NCBI GenBank assembly: GCA_002729885.1
Contig: PBUB01000011.1
Span: 60,815 to 124,814, forward strand
Direction: 5' to 3'
Origin: Spirochaetaceae bacterium
GTDB taxonomy: Bacteria > Spirochaetota > Leptospiria > Leptospirales > Leptonemataceae
DNA length: 64,000 bases
Part shown: positions 44,052 to 52,674 of the stretch, one piece after another
Layout of the letters: each line of letters opens with the position of its first letter
Numbering within the stretch: position 1 is the stretch's first letter
Translations under genes and position numbers: made by a program
Notes under the pieces: generated by a model
Databases searched by the model: none
What the model saw: only the letters and a program-made list of their open reading frames with translations
What the model was told of the DNA's origin: nothing

Positions 44052-44564
44052 ATGCAAAAGATTCAGGACAGCTACTGGTTTTTTCTCGCTCTAAGCGTGC
44101 TGGCCCATGGCGGAATCCTGCTCATTTTTTTTCTAACATCCGCTTCTGAAAGCTTCGATCGAAATGTGGTGCAGGCAGTATCCGGCTTTTCTATCACAGG
44201 TGAGACAAACGATGAAGGGACCGATAACTCATCGGATGCCAGCGCCGATTCCAATTCAGGAACCGACAGCAAGGACTCTTCTTCCGGTCCGCAGTCCGAG
44301 GCGCTGTTCACTCAAAGTATTGGAAGGCTCAAACAGTCCATTCCCTATCCAGAATTGGCGGCCCATCAGGATATTCAGGGCACCGTTTCTGCCTTTGTAA
44401 GGCTGGAAGACGGAAAGCTGGTTGAATTCAGAATTGAACAGAGTTCTGGATTCAGCATTCTTGATGATCAGGTAAAAAAGAGTGTAAGTCAATGGCAATG
44501 GCCGCCGGTGACTGCATCCAGACGATTCACCGTAAGCTTTATTCTGGATCGTCCCGGGAACTAG
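44052..44564 (+). CDS. Short TonB-family protein
   Basis: The 170-residue protein has an N-terminal anchor (FFLALSVLAHGGILLIFFLT) with the S-x-x-x-H pattern of TonB transmembrane helices, a 55-residue Ser/Asp/Asn-rich linker (DNSSDASADSNSGTDSKDSS), and a TonB C-terminal domain (YPELAAHQDIQGTVSAFVRL ... QSSGFSILDDQVKKSVSQWQ). It would couple inner-membrane energy from ExbB/ExbD to receptors such as BtuB; ExbB and ExbD are not seen here. The start follows CGGAGG by six bases. The unusually acidic, proline-free linker is odd for TonB, which usually has a Pro-Glu/Lys linker. Confidence 0.86.
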   Translation: MQKIQDSYWFFLALSVLAHGGILLIFFLTSASESFDRNVVQAVSGFSITGETNDEGTDNSSDASADSNSGTDSKDSSSGPQSEALFTQSIGRLKQSIPYPELAAHQDIQGTVSAFVRLEDGKLVEFRIEQSSGFSILDDQVKKSVSQWQWPPVTASRRFTVSFILDRPGN

Positions 44565-44594
44565 AAAGAAAGCATTTATCGCGCGCTAGCTCTC

Positions 44595-45347
44595 ATGGCA
44601 GATAATTCCACAAAAACCGGGCCCGATTTGATTCCGGAAATCCTGTATGAAGATAACCATATCCTGGTAGTGATCAAACCACCGGGACTTCTGAGTCAGG
44701 CTGATTCCTCCGGGCATGCCGATATATTCTCCGTTCTAAAAGACTACATCAAGCAAAGCCGCAACAAACCTGGAAATGTCTATTTGGGCCTTCTTCATCG
44801 CCTGGATCGCTCCACCGGCGGAATTATGGTTTTTGCCCTGACTTCCAAAGCAGCAGCCAGGCTTTCAGAAGAGATACGAAAATCCCGGTTGATCAAGAAG
44901 TATCTGGCACTGTTGCCTTTTAGCGAAGATCAGGTTCGTAAATCTCTGGGCGAATCCGAAGGGGAGCTGGTAGACATCTACAGAAAGGATGAAGCCAGCC
45001 GGATGGCCATTGCATGCAAACCCAATGAGCCTGGAGCCAGAGAAGCCAGACTGCGTTACCGCCTTCGCCCTGATCTGAGCCCATCAAAGCATTCGGTTCT
45101 GGAAATTGATCTCATCACCGGCCGCTTTCATCAGATTCGGTTTCAGCTAAGCAGTCGTGGACTTCCTCTCTGCGGCGAAGCAAGATATGCAAACCAGGGA
45201 TTACCGGATTTCAGATTGGGCCTGTGGGCCTTTCATCTGGAATTCGATCATCCGGTGGGTACAGATAAGCGAAGGATGATATTCGAACGAATGCCATCCG
45301 AAGAATGGTGGAAAGTGCGATTGCAATCTCCACCCCCGGGGAACTGA
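44595..45347 (+). CDS. RluA-family RNA pseudouridine synthase
   Basis: The 250-residue protein has the RluA catalytic motif GLLHRLDRSTGGIMVFAL, with the nucleophile Asp, plus the amino-terminal YEDNHILVVIKPPGLLSQ, TGRFHQIRFQLSSRGLPL, and LGLWAFHLEFDHPV near the end. It isomerises uridine to pseudouridine in rRNA or tRNA. There is no S4 domain, so it belongs to the shorter RluA-like subset. Which base it modifies cannot be told from sequence. The start lies 30 bases after the TonB-family stop. Confidence 0.92.
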   Translation: MADNSTKTGPDLIPEILYEDNHILVVIKPPGLLSQADSSGHADIFSVLKDYIKQSRNKPGNVYLGLLHRLDRSTGGIMVFALTSKAAARLSEEIRKSRLIKKYLALLPFSEDQVRKSLGESEGELVDIYRKDEASRMAIACKPNEPGAREARLRYRLRPDLSPSKHSVLEIDLITGRFHQIRFQLSSRGLPLCGEARYANQGLPDFRLGLWAFHLEFDHPVGTDKRRMIFERMPSEEWWKVRLQSPPPGN

Positions 45348-45420
45348 TACATAGAAACTCCCATGCTTTGGGATTCCACGAAAGCGAATTGCAGTCGCCA
45401 CCGGAAAACGAACTTCCAGA

Positions 45421-45451
45421 AATAAAAAAGGCCCGCTACCAGGCGGGCCTT
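45421..45451 (-). terminator. Intrinsic terminator after the acyl-CoA dehydrogenase gene
   Basis: On the reverse strand, AAGGCCCGC and GCGGGCCTT form a nine-base-pair stem with a six-base loop, followed by TTTTTTATT. It lies 37 bases after the acyl-CoA dehydrogenase stop and is a strong terminator for that strand. The plus strand lacks the U-tract. Confidence 0.88.
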
Positions 45452-45487
45452 CGAATGAGACTATGCTGTTGCCAGTTAGTCCGATGA

Positions 45488-46663
45488 TTATCTGCGAGAA
45501 GCAGCCTCTTTTACCAGACCGGCAGCGATTTCATTTTTCTGAATCTGGCTGGTTCCTTCATAGATCTGCAGAATCTTCGCATCGCGAAAGAATTTCTCAG
45601 CGGGATACTCTTTTACGTATCCGTAACCGCCATGGATTTGAACTCCATCGGTAGCTACTTTCATTGCTGTATCTGCAGCGAAGCATTTTGCCATGGCAGA
45701 GAATTTCGCAGTGTCTTTATGACCGATTTCTGCCAGCTGAGCAGATTTATAAGTAAGCAGACGAGAAGCTTCGATAGCCATAGCCATGTCCGCCAGCATG
45801 TGCTGAATTGCCTGAAAGGTTGCAATCTTAACGCCGAACTGCTCTCGTTCGCGGGCATATTGAATAGCTGCTTCGTAAGCACCCTGAGCACATCCTACAG
45901 CACTGGCCGCAACAGCCGGTCTGGAAAGGTTCAGAGTCTTAAGAGCATGCAGGAAGCCATTGTTTTCGCGTCCGCCTACAATGTTCTCAGCAGGAACTTC
46001 GCAGTCTTCGAAGATCAACTGACGAGTTTCCGAACAACGAATACCCAGCTTATCTTCTTTCTTTCCGAAAGAGAAACCGGGAGTGTCCTTTTCTACAATA
46101 AAGCAGCTGATTCCACGAGGGCCGCGGTTCTTGTCGGTAAGAGCAAATACGGTATAAACATCCGCCTGGCCGGCGCCGGAAATCCATTGCTTGGTTCCGT
46201 TTAGAATGTACTTATCGCCCTTCTTTACAGCGGTAGTGCTCAGAGCAGGTACGTCAGATCCAGCTCCCGGCTCGGTTAGACCGAATGCTGCGATCATTTC
46301 GCCAGCCGCCAGTTTGGTCAGATACTTTTGCTTTTGCTCGGGAGTGGCGCCTACTTCGATAGGCAGGGAACCCAGCTTGGTAGCCAGAAAAGCAGTGCCG
46401 ACGCCCAGACATCCACGGGCAATCTCTTCGGCCAGGATGATGTTTCCCATCATTCCCATGCCCATTCCGCCATATTCTTCTTCGTACATGGCCTGGAACA
46501 GACCAGCTTCCTTGAATTTTTCCAGTACCTTATGAGGGTACTCATTCTTCTCATCCAGTTCCATTCGAACGGGAACTACTTCATTTTTAACAACATCGCG
46601 CACCAGGTCGCGTAGCATGGCCTGGTCTTCAGTCAGGCCAACGGAGATTTGAGGTTCAGACAT
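45488..46663 (-). CDS. Acyl-CoA dehydrogenase
   Basis: The 391-residue flavoenzyme introduces an alpha-beta double bond in acyl-CoA during beta-oxidation, passing electrons to ETF. It shows the FAD-binding AAFGLTEPGAGSDVPA and ILNGTKQWISGAGQADVY, the C-terminal VQIHGGYGYVKEYPAEKFF and the catalytic glutamate in KILQIYEGTSQIQ. Sequence is closest to the short- and medium-chain type. Codon use is strongly biased, with frequent GAA/AAG and few rare codons, suggesting high expression. This fits a spirochaete that uses fatty acids as its main energy source, as known for leptospires. The start at 46663 has an AAGGTG site, and a strong terminator follows the stop. Confidence 0.96.
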   Translation of the reverse strand: MSEPQISVGLTEDQAMLRDLVRDVVKNEVVPVRMELDEKNEYPHKVLEKFKEAGLFQAMYEEEYGGMGMGMMGNIILAEEIARGCLGVGTAFLATKLGSLPIEVGATPEQKQKYLTKLAAGEMIAAFGLTEPGAGSDVPALSTTAVKKGDKYILNGTKQWISGAGQADVYTVFALTDKNRGPRGISCFIVEKDTPGFSFGKKEDKLGIRCSETRQLIFEDCEVPAENIVGGRENNGFLHALKTLNLSRPAVAASAVGCAQGAYEAAIQYAREREQFGVKIATFQAIQHMLADMAMAIEASRLLTYKSAQLAEIGHKDTAKFSAMAKCFAADTAMKVATDGVQIHGGYGYVKEYPAEKFFRDAKILQIYEGTSQIQKNEIAAGLVKEAASRR

Positions 46664-46808
46664 GGATCACACCTTCGTTCAGAGTTACCGACCAGAATTA
46701 GACGAGGCAGGTTGGGGACAAGAAAAAACGGTGAGAGAGTAGTTGAGACAGAGATCACCGGGAATCATCCTCATGCCTTCCAGGGCCATTAGAACACGGA
46801 CAAATGCC

Positions 46809-48122
46809 CTATTCTTCCGGAGCTGGCTCCAGACGTCGGACCCGAAACTGCACCATCTTCTGGCGTACTCTTTTAACCAGCTCAAAGGAAAGATTGCCGG
46901 ACACGATTTTTTCTCCCACTTCCGGAAACCGGCCGATTTGCTCGATCACGAACCCGGCAACGCTGGTGTACGAATCCGCTTCGGGAAGGCCTTCCTGCAT
47001 GAATTCGTTGAAATCCGAAATTCCGCAGGATCCGCTCACCAGGTAGCTCCCATCCGGCAGAGGCATGAATTCGTCTTCGTCCGGAATTTCTGTAACATCC
47101 TGGATTTCACCTACAATCTCTTCCAGGATATCTTCCATGGTAAGCAAACCGGCTGTACCACCGTATTCATCCACCACAATGGCCATGTGCGTTTTTCGCT
47201 TCAGCATCTCCTGGAGGATCTTGCCGATCTTCATGCTTTCTGGCACGAAGTACGCGGGACGAGCAAGCCGGGAAAGCTGATAGGGTTCCTGACGTGCCAG
47301 GCAACGCATCAAATCCTTCATATGCAGGATTCCGATTATATTGTCCAGGCCCTCCCCGAATACAGGAAGGCGGCTGTAAAGTGAGTCCACAGCCTTGCGG
47401 ACTTCATCCTCAGCAGCATCCACGCTGATGGCCTTGATATCCACTCTGGGAACCATAACCTCTCGTGCAGCTGTGTCATTAATCTCCAGCACATTTTCGA
47501 TAATCTCATGCTCGGAATGGGCGATGGTTCCATGTCGAACCCCTTCTTCCAGAAGATGCTTGATCTCCTCTGCAAGAAGCCTGGTCTCACTGAAACTGGT
47601 GCGATCCTTGAAAGGACGCAGTAGCAGGTTACTTGAAAAAGTAAGGAATCGAGTGAACCAGTAGACCATTCGATTGAAGGCCTGCAACGGATAGGCCACC
47701 ACCATGGCTACTCGTTCGGAGTAGTTCAATGCCAGGGATTTAGGAACCAGCTCGCCAATCACCAGACTTAAATAAGTAATAAAGAAAACAACGATTACGA
47801 ATGAAATCTGCTCTGAGAAATTCTGGATCAAAGGATACGGAATCTGACTTATCAGAGGCTCAAGCTTTTCCTTGAAGCTGGAACCGCCAAATACTCCGAC
47901 GATGGCTCCAACCAGAGTTACACCCACCTGAACCGTGGCAAACAGTCTGTCTGGATCGCCCTGAAGACGGGATATTATCTTCGCTCTTGCATTGCCCTCC
48001 TCGATAAGGGCTTTGATCCTTCCTTTGCGGATGGATATCAGCGCTATCTCTGCGGCAGCAAAGAAGCCGTTAATCAAGATAAGAATCAGAATGATTAGAA
48101 AGTCGAGGGTGGTATTGCCCAT
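46809..48122 (-). CDS. TlyC/CorC-like CNNM-CBS membrane protein
   Basis: The 437-residue protein has an N-terminal CNNM/DUF21 domain with three or four membrane helices (LDFLIILILILINGFFAAAE ... FVIVVFFITYLSLVIGE), then two CBS domains (VMVPRVDIKAISVDAAEDEV ... FVPESMKIGKILQEMLKRKT), and a C-terminal CorC_HlyC domain (LPEADSYTSVAGFVIEQIGR). It belongs to the family annotated as TlyC hemolysin in leptospires, though most members are thought to be ion, probably magnesium, transport proteins or regulators. No experimental hemolytic claim follows from the sequence. A small candidate frame ends ten bases upstream. Confidence 0.92.
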   Translation of the reverse strand: MGNTTLDFLIILILILINGFFAAAEIALISIRKGRIKALIEEGNARAKIISRLQGDPDRLFATVQVGVTLVGAIVGVFGGSSFKEKLEPLISQIPYPLIQNFSEQISFVIVVFFITYLSLVIGELVPKSLALNYSERVAMVVAYPLQAFNRMVYWFTRFLTFSSNLLLRPFKDRTSFSETRLLAEEIKHLLEEGVRHGTIAHSEHEIIENVLEINDTAAREVMVPRVDIKAISVDAAEDEVRKAVDSLYSRLPVFGEGLDNIIGILHMKDLMRCLARQEPYQLSRLARPAYFVPESMKIGKILQEMLKRKTHMAIVVDEYGGTAGLLTMEDILEEIVGEIQDVTEIPDEDEFMPLPDGSYLVSGSCGISDFNEFMQEGLPEADSYTSVAGFVIEQIGRFPEVGEKIVSGNLSFELVKRVRQKMVQFRVRRLEPAPEE

Positions 48123-48131
48123 GGGCTGGTA

Positions 48132-48311
48132 TTACAGAACCTCCTGGCCGGATAACCGAACCGAGAAATAAAACATCTCCGGATTAAATTCAGGAGATTG
48201 CAGTCTGAGATGGATATGATGTGGACGGATACGGCGAAGACGCGCCGATAAAGGATCTCCGTTGTCCGAAGATTCGCCTTGAGCTATTTCGCTATGTGAA
48301 AGGTCGTTCAT
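48132..48311 (-). CDS. Possible small 59-residue protein upstream of tlyC
   Basis: An open frame of 59 codons ends ten bases before the TlyC-type start. The predicted product is amphipathic and basic in the middle (SARLRRIRPHHIHLRLQSPE) and has no known homologue to me. The ribosome-binding site is poor and the frame continues upstream, so it may be non-coding. An AGGAGG at the end of the frame lies 17 bases before the tlyC start, which is too far for ordinary use. Confidence 0.3.
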   Translation of the reverse strand: MNDLSHSEIAQGESSDNGDPLSARLRRIRPHHIHLRLQSPEFNPEMFYFSVRLSGQEVL

Positions 48312-48376
48312 TCCCGAAAAATATCCCGCTGAATGAAAATATGCGAGACGTGTGGTGCCGGGGTGAAAAATGCAAC

Positions 48377-48405
48377 TTGAAGGCTTCCCGGACTTCGTGT
48401 TAAAT
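48377..48405 (+). promoter_or_regulatory. Candidate map promoter
   Basis: TTGAAG (48377-48382) and TTAAAT (48400-48405) are spaced by 17 bases, about 73 bases ahead of the map start. Both hexamers match four of six consensus positions. The region between TlyC and map otherwise holds only the doubtful small frame. Confidence 0.35.
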
Positions 48406-48477
48406 AAAAAGCGTAGCTGGCCCACGCTGTATATCTTTTTTTTCCAGGGAGAGTCCGAAATTTTCCAGAAGCAAAGC

Positions 48478-49236
48478 ATGATTCATATTAAGAATAGCAA
48501 AGAAATCCAGAAAATGCGCGATGCCGGTCGTCTGGCAGCTGAAGTATTGCATGAAACAGGACTGCGCGTCAAGCCAGGTGTTTCCACTCTGGAGTTAAAT
48601 GACTTCGCAGAGAGCTTCACCAGAAAGCATGGTGCCATTAGCGCTCCCCTGAACTACAAGGGATTTCCCAAAAGTATCTGTACATCCATTAACAATGTTG
48701 TATGTCATGGAATACCTAGCCAGGATGATGTTCTCAAAGATGGTGACATAATGAACATCGATGTCACGGTCATCTATCATGATTTCCACGGGGACACTTC
48801 TCGAATGTTTACGGTGGGAGAAGTATCTGCGGATGCAAAGACTCTGATAGAAGATACTGAAGAGGCCATGTGGGTTGGCATTCGCACCGTTAAACCCAAC
48901 AATCGCATCAGCGACATTGGAGAAGCCATCGATCAATTTCTGACCCCCAGAGGTTACGGAATTGTAAGGGATCTTACAGGTCATGGTATCGGGCGGAATT
49001 TCCATGAAGACCCGCCTGTGCCTCATTACAGGCAAAATCAAGTGCGGCAGCGAATGCAACCAGGTATGACCTTTACCGTGGAGCCCATGGTAAATCAAGG
49101 CACCTGGAAAGTAGATTTCAGCAAAGAAGATGGATGGACTGTCACTACCTCTGATGGCCGCCTTTCCGCACAATTTGAACATACCGTACTGGTCACCGAC
49201 GACGGATACGACGTGCTCACCCGGATGGAGAACTGA
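48478..49236 (+). CDS. map: Methionine aminopeptidase, type I
   Basis: The 252-residue enzyme removes the initiator methionine from nascent proteins. The five metal ligands are in recognisable places: Asp in MNIDVTVIYHDFHGDTSRMF (both), His in DLTGHGIGRNFHEDPPVPHY, Glu in FTVEPMVNQ and Glu in AQFEHTVLVT. It is the short type I form without an N-terminal extension. The open frame begins at 48370 but the ATG at 48478 gives the standard amino terminus (IHIKNSKEIQKMRDAGRLAA). It is followed by a lipoprotein gene two bases after its stop. Confidence 0.95.
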   Translation: MIHIKNSKEIQKMRDAGRLAAEVLHETGLRVKPGVSTLELNDFAESFTRKHGAISAPLNYKGFPKSICTSINNVVCHGIPSQDDVLKDGDIMNIDVTVIYHDFHGDTSRMFTVGEVSADAKTLIEDTEEAMWVGIRTVKPNNRISDIGEAIDQFLTPRGYGIVRDLTGHGIGRNFHEDPPVPHYRQNQVRQRMQPGMTFTVEPMVNQGTWKVDFSKEDGWTVTTSDGRLSAQFEHTVLVTDDGYDVLTRMEN

Positions 49237-49238
49237 GG

Positions 49239-49805
49239 TTGCGCGTAGCCGGGCAACATCTGATGTCTCTGGTGGTAGCCTGCCTTCTGATGGGCTTCGC
49301 CAGCAACTGTCGCACCGGCTCATTGTTCAGTTACGGAGACAGTATGCGATCCGTGGCTCTTACGGACTATGGTATAGTGTTTCGCATCCCGGGCGACTGG
49401 GACGTAAGCCTGAGCAGAGACAGATACTTTCAGTTCGTAGCAGTCTACAGAGAGGATTCACTGCCTCTTGGACTGGTGGAGTACCGTGGACTGGATACAG
49501 AACCCAGAGATCAAAGATCCAGGGATCTGTATGCCAGCGGATGGTATGATGCTATGCGACTGAACTATCCTGGCTGGAAATATGTGGATCGAAATAAAGA
49601 TGCGGAATCCCGGTCCTTTACTTTCGAAGGAAGCTATCTGGAAGGGACCACGCGATATATAAAAATCGGCAAGCTCAGATTCAGGGACCGTAGAATACAT
49701 GCAATCTACTACACGGCCCCGGAAGACGAAATCGACCGCTATAGAGAAATCTTTGAAGCTGTGGACCAACTGATTCAGTACGGCAGTGCTCCCCGGCCCA
49801 ATTAA
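49239..49805 (+). CDS. Predicted lipoprotein of unknown function
   Basis: The 188-residue protein starts at TTG (49239), with GGAG upstream at suitable spacing; the ATG at 49263 is an alternative. Signal and lipobox: SLVVACLLMGFASNC, cysteine near residue 24. The mature protein, with GIVFRIPGDWDVSLSRDRYF and ESRSFTFEGSYLEGTTRYIK, has a beta-rich pattern resembling PsbP/MOG1-like or DUF-type lipoproteins, but I do not assign a family. It follows map closely and may be cotranscribed with it. Confidence 0.72.
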   Translation: MRVAGQHLMSLVVACLLMGFASNCRTGSLFSYGDSMRSVALTDYGIVFRIPGDWDVSLSRDRYFQFVAVYREDSLPLGLVEYRGLDTEPRDQRSRDLYASGWYDAMRLNYPGWKYVDRNKDAESRSFTFEGSYLEGTTRYIKIGKLRFRDRRIHAIYYTAPEDEIDRYREIFEAVDQLIQYGSAPRPN

Positions 49806-49974
49806 TCGATACACCGGGCCAATTTCATTGATCCGGGCCGGCCGTTCCCTTTAATTGATTGCCAGCAGACTGGAATCCTGGAATTTGAAGTTGTAGCGCC
49901 TATGGCTCAAATAGAGCGCGGGTCTCCGTAGCCTCAAGTCGGGATTCTACGTTCTGTGGGCGCAGAAGATTACA

Positions 49975-50376
49975 ATGCTGGCAATTCTGAACTACATAGT
50001 TATTGGGACAGGAATCCTGCTGGCCTGCTGGGGACTATTTCATCAGCTAATTGTTGGTGGCGCAGTGGCCATGCTGGGCAATCCAGATGAGAAGGAAGCC
50101 CGAATCGTGATCATGGCCTGGGTAGCCCAGGGCGCCTTTATGACCTTTTGTGGTCTACTTCCCTTTATCTTCTTTGTGCTCTATGGGATGGAACATCCTG
50201 CCTACTTGACCGCAACATTGCTTGCAGGATTGGCCATGGCTATTCTGGCCGCCCATGTAATGATAGTGGGCTTCGCCACTCTGGTCCGACCGGTTCAGAT
50301 CGGGGCTGCGCTGGAAGCTATATTCGGCCTTCTGGTAATTATCAAAAGTCTTATCGTAACTTTTCTACTGGGCTAA
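49975..50376 (+). CDS. Small four-helix membrane protein
   Basis: The 133-residue protein has four hydrophobic segments, of which the first is ILNYIVIGTGILLACWGLFH and the last is ALEAIFGLLVIIKSLIVTFL. A short acidic loop (GNPDEKEARIV) lies between the first two. I do not recognise the family; it is similar in size and layout to small DUF-type membrane proteins. The start follows a weak AGAAG site. The next small membrane gene begins 49 bases later. Confidence 0.68.
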   Translation: MLAILNYIVIGTGILLACWGLFHQLIVGGAVAMLGNPDEKEARIVIMAWVAQGAFMTFCGLLPFIFFVLYGMEHPAYLTATLLAGLAMAILAAHVMIVGFATLVRPVQIGAALEAIFGLLVIIKSLIVTFLLG

Positions 50377-50425
50377 TTCATTTCCGCTGTCAGGGTTGTC
50401 CGCAAATCTATGCAGGAGAATCTAA

Positions 50426-50692
50426 ATGGAAAAAGGACCTAAAATCGTTGCGATTGTATTTATTGCCCTGGGAATTCTGGGCTTTCTGCTCTCTACAGGG
50501 TTCCTTACGAACTTCTCGGAATCAGCGCTCATGGGCGGTGCCTTTGGCATCCTTTCTGGAATTGGAGGAGCACTGGGCGCTTTCGTAGGCAATCCATCCA
50601 CAGGAAAGTCCATTGGACTGGCCATTCTGTTCTCCATTCTTGTGAATGTAATTCTGATCGCGTTCTTTCAGGTAATCTGGCCCATGCTGTGA
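50426..50692 (+). CDS. Small glycine-rich two-helix membrane protein
   Basis: The 88-residue protein has an AGGAG ribosome-binding site at a good distance. It contains two hydrophobic segments separated by ESALMGGAFGILSGIGGALG, a glycine-rich segment, and ends in LVNVILIAFFQVIWPML. Its start (MEKGPKIVAIVFIALGILGF) is typical of a membrane protein without cleavage. No family is recognised. It is likely an inner-membrane protein expressed with the gene before it. Confidence 0.72.
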   Translation: MEKGPKIVAIVFIALGILGFLLSTGFLTNFSESALMGGAFGILSGIGGALGAFVGNPSTGKSIGLAILFSILVNVILIAFFQVIWPML

Positions 50693-50839
50693 TTATCATT
50701 TCGAGTTTTGCTCTGGCAGGGCGGCAGGACGGGCTTCACTGACGCGGACACTGCACCAGCCAGGCCCATCGATGGGTATTATTGTTGTAGCCGAGGCCAG
50801 GCACGATGCGAAGAAGTACCGGGAGGATGCTCATCCCTG

Positions 50840-51637
50840 ATGCTGAAAACCCATCGAATCTATAGATATCTGGCGCTATCATTTCTGCTGGTATTTCTCT
50901 GGACGCCCCGCCCCGAACTGGATGCATTCGCAGGTGCGGGTCCGGAAACGCATTTCTCCATAACCAGGCAGGCCCTCCAGAATTTCGCCGCGGATCGAAA
51001 CATCGCGATCAGCCCTTTATGCGGAGATATGATTCGGCAGTATTCTGTAATCAGCGATTCCGGGGGCTACGCGAAGGATTTTACCCTCCATTGCGATAAT
51101 GACCGATTGGCCGATTGCGCCTACCGATTGGATGAACTGAAATTTCAGGCGGTGCATGCAGTGGAAATGATGTCCAGTATGCGCAACATGGGCATGGCCC
51201 TGCATTTAATCCAGGATTTCTATTCTCATTCGAACTGGGTAGAGAATGCAGGTTTTTCCATGCTACTGGCTCCCATCGCGGCCTTTAGCTGGCTTCCAGC
51301 CCCCGCCAATCTGCAAACAGGCCTGTACCCGGAATATGTGAGTCCCCCTTCGCTGCAGCTGGATTGCTATCTTTTTCCTGTGGAGGACTGGGGTCAGAGG
51401 ATTCACGGGGCCACCCATGGATGCATGAACAAAGACAGCGAAAAGCAATTCCGGGGAATTACTGTAGTGCCGGGCAGCCCGGGAATCACCTACCATCGAC
51501 TGGCGGCGGAGTATGCGAAGCTGCATAGCGTTGAGTTTCTGAATGAAATGGCAAAATCAAATCCATGGTTCAAAATGTGTTTTCGCCCCCCTTATGCCGG
51601 CGGAGTGGACTGCTCCGGTGGAATCGTAAATCTATAG
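50840..51637 (+). CDS. Secreted HET-C/phospholipase-C-like protein
   Basis: The 265-residue protein has a signal-like segment (YLALSFLLVFLWTPRPELDA) and the sequence order THFSITRQALQNF, MGMALHLIQDFYSHSNWVEN and THGCMNKDSEKQF, which matches the helical zinc-site pattern of HET-C-like and zinc-dependent phospholipase C/S1-P1 folds. The H-x-x-Q-D-F-x-x-H-S-N-W-V motif is characteristic of the HET-C group. Several cysteines suggest disulfides in the exported protein. The open frame begins at 50708, but the part before the signal segment looks non-coding. Activity on lipids is only suggested by the fold. Confidence 0.75.
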   Translation: MLKTHRIYRYLALSFLLVFLWTPRPELDAFAGAGPETHFSITRQALQNFAADRNIAISPLCGDMIRQYSVISDSGGYAKDFTLHCDNDRLADCAYRLDELKFQAVHAVEMMSSMRNMGMALHLIQDFYSHSNWVENAGFSMLLAPIAAFSWLPAPANLQTGLYPEYVSPPSLQLDCYLFPVEDWGQRIHGATHGCMNKDSEKQFRGITVVPGSPGITYHRLAAEYAKLHSVEFLNEMAKSNPWFKMCFRPPYAGGVDCSGGIVNL

Positions 51638-51788
51638 GATGAAAGATTTAATCCGGGGTCAGTCGCAGCATGTTCCAGGGAATGCCCCACAGAGAATGCC
51701 GCTGGGCGCGAACAGGACTGGTAGTGGTGCGTTGGCTCGCTTGACCTAAAGATTCTTTCTGCAATGCAAGACGAATGGAAATATTAGC

Positions 51789-52406
51789 TCAGTTCTGGTC
51801 CTGAACATCCTGTTCCGGTGCCAGCATGGATCGATAGTAATCAGCCTTTTCCGGAGGCATCCGCTCAATTAAGACTCGCATGGTAAAGTTTCCATGGATG
51901 TACCCATTTCTTCTAAACATCCAGTCTACAATTTGTGCCTGTTCTACAACGATCGATTGTCCAAAGGAAACGGATTGAACTTCCTTTGGTTCATTGGCAA
52001 TGGTGCACCGAATCTCCTCTGCACTCTTCTGGATCTTTCCACACCAGAAATCTTCGGCTCCATAGGGATCCTGAATCCTCACTTTAATCATGAAGGAGTC
52101 TTCCCCTTCCTTTACGTTCTCCAGAGCCAGCCAGAACTTCTCCAGAGAGGCCCGGGCCTTCTGCTTGGCCTTATAGAGCTCAGGATCTTCCTCCTGTATG
52201 GACTGGTCAGACGATGCGGCTTCTTTTGACTGATTCGGTGATTTTGAATGATTCGGCGAATTTTGTGCCTGCACCGGACTCCCAGTAATGCTCTCTGAAT
52301 TCTCCGAGGGACCGTCAGCACTATTTTTTTCTTCGGCGCTGAGCTGCGACCGAAAGCCCGGCAGTAGTAGATTAACAATGCACAGAGCGAGTACGACCTT
52401 TCGCAT
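51789..52406 (-). CDS. Secreted DUF2314-family protein
   Basis: The 205-residue protein has a signal peptide (VVLALCIVNLLLPGFRSQLS) followed by a low-complexity stretch with repeated Ser-Pro-Asn-(H/Q)-Ser (QNSPNHSKSPNQSKEAASS), and then a C-terminal DUF2314 domain: MIKVRIQDPYGAEDFWCGKI, FGQSIVVEQAQIVDWMFRRN and GYIHGNFTMRVLIERM. The DUF2314 family includes YegJ and is of unknown function. The start at 52406 is required by the signal peptide; the upstream frame to 52658 is non-coding in appearance. It is divergent from the lipoprotein gene at 52675. Confidence 0.8.
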   Translation of the reverse strand: MRKVVLALCIVNLLLPGFRSQLSAEEKNSADGPSENSESITGSPVQAQNSPNHSKSPNQSKEAASSDQSIQEEDPELYKAKQKARASLEKFWLALENVKEGEDSFMIKVRIQDPYGAEDFWCGKIQKSAEEIRCTIANEPKEVQSVSFGQSIVVEQAQIVDWMFRRNGYIHGNFTMRVLIERMPPEKADYYRSMLAPEQDVQDQN

Positions 52407-52640
52407 GAGATCCAGGCGCACTTCTGCAATTACCGAGTTCAGCCAATGCATAATAGATACTACCCGGTCCGAACAATGAATAGCAATGCTTTTTCCTGTT
52501 TTGCGACGAATGATGGAACAGTAAAGTTCAACCAGGATCGAGGACTGGTTTCGGGAGGGTGTACCATATATTGCATTCAGATTGCCAATGTTTTGATGGC
52601 AAAAGACAGACCTGTTTTCAAGGGAACAATGAGGATCATC

Positions 52641-52669
52641 TTGACAGATCCCATGCATTATTAATTTTT
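52641..52669 (+). promoter_or_regulatory. Candidate promoter with consensus -35 element
   Basis: TTGACA at 52641-52646 is a perfect -35 hexamer. A 15- to 17-base spacer leads into the AT-rich TAATTTTT at 52662-52669. Transcription would start at or very near the ATG of 52675, giving a leaderless message. Confidence 0.4.
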
Positions 52670-52674
52670 CTTTA

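Noticed and set aside
49810..49845. A possible terminator around CCGGGCC
   Set aside because: The two copies are direct, not inverted, repeats.
49890..49960. A tRNA-like stretch (GGCTCAAATAGAGC followed by a CGGGATTC-like end)
   Set aside because: The D-loop is too short, no anticodon stem pairs and the T-arm lacks GTTCGA; I found no tRNA gene in the window.
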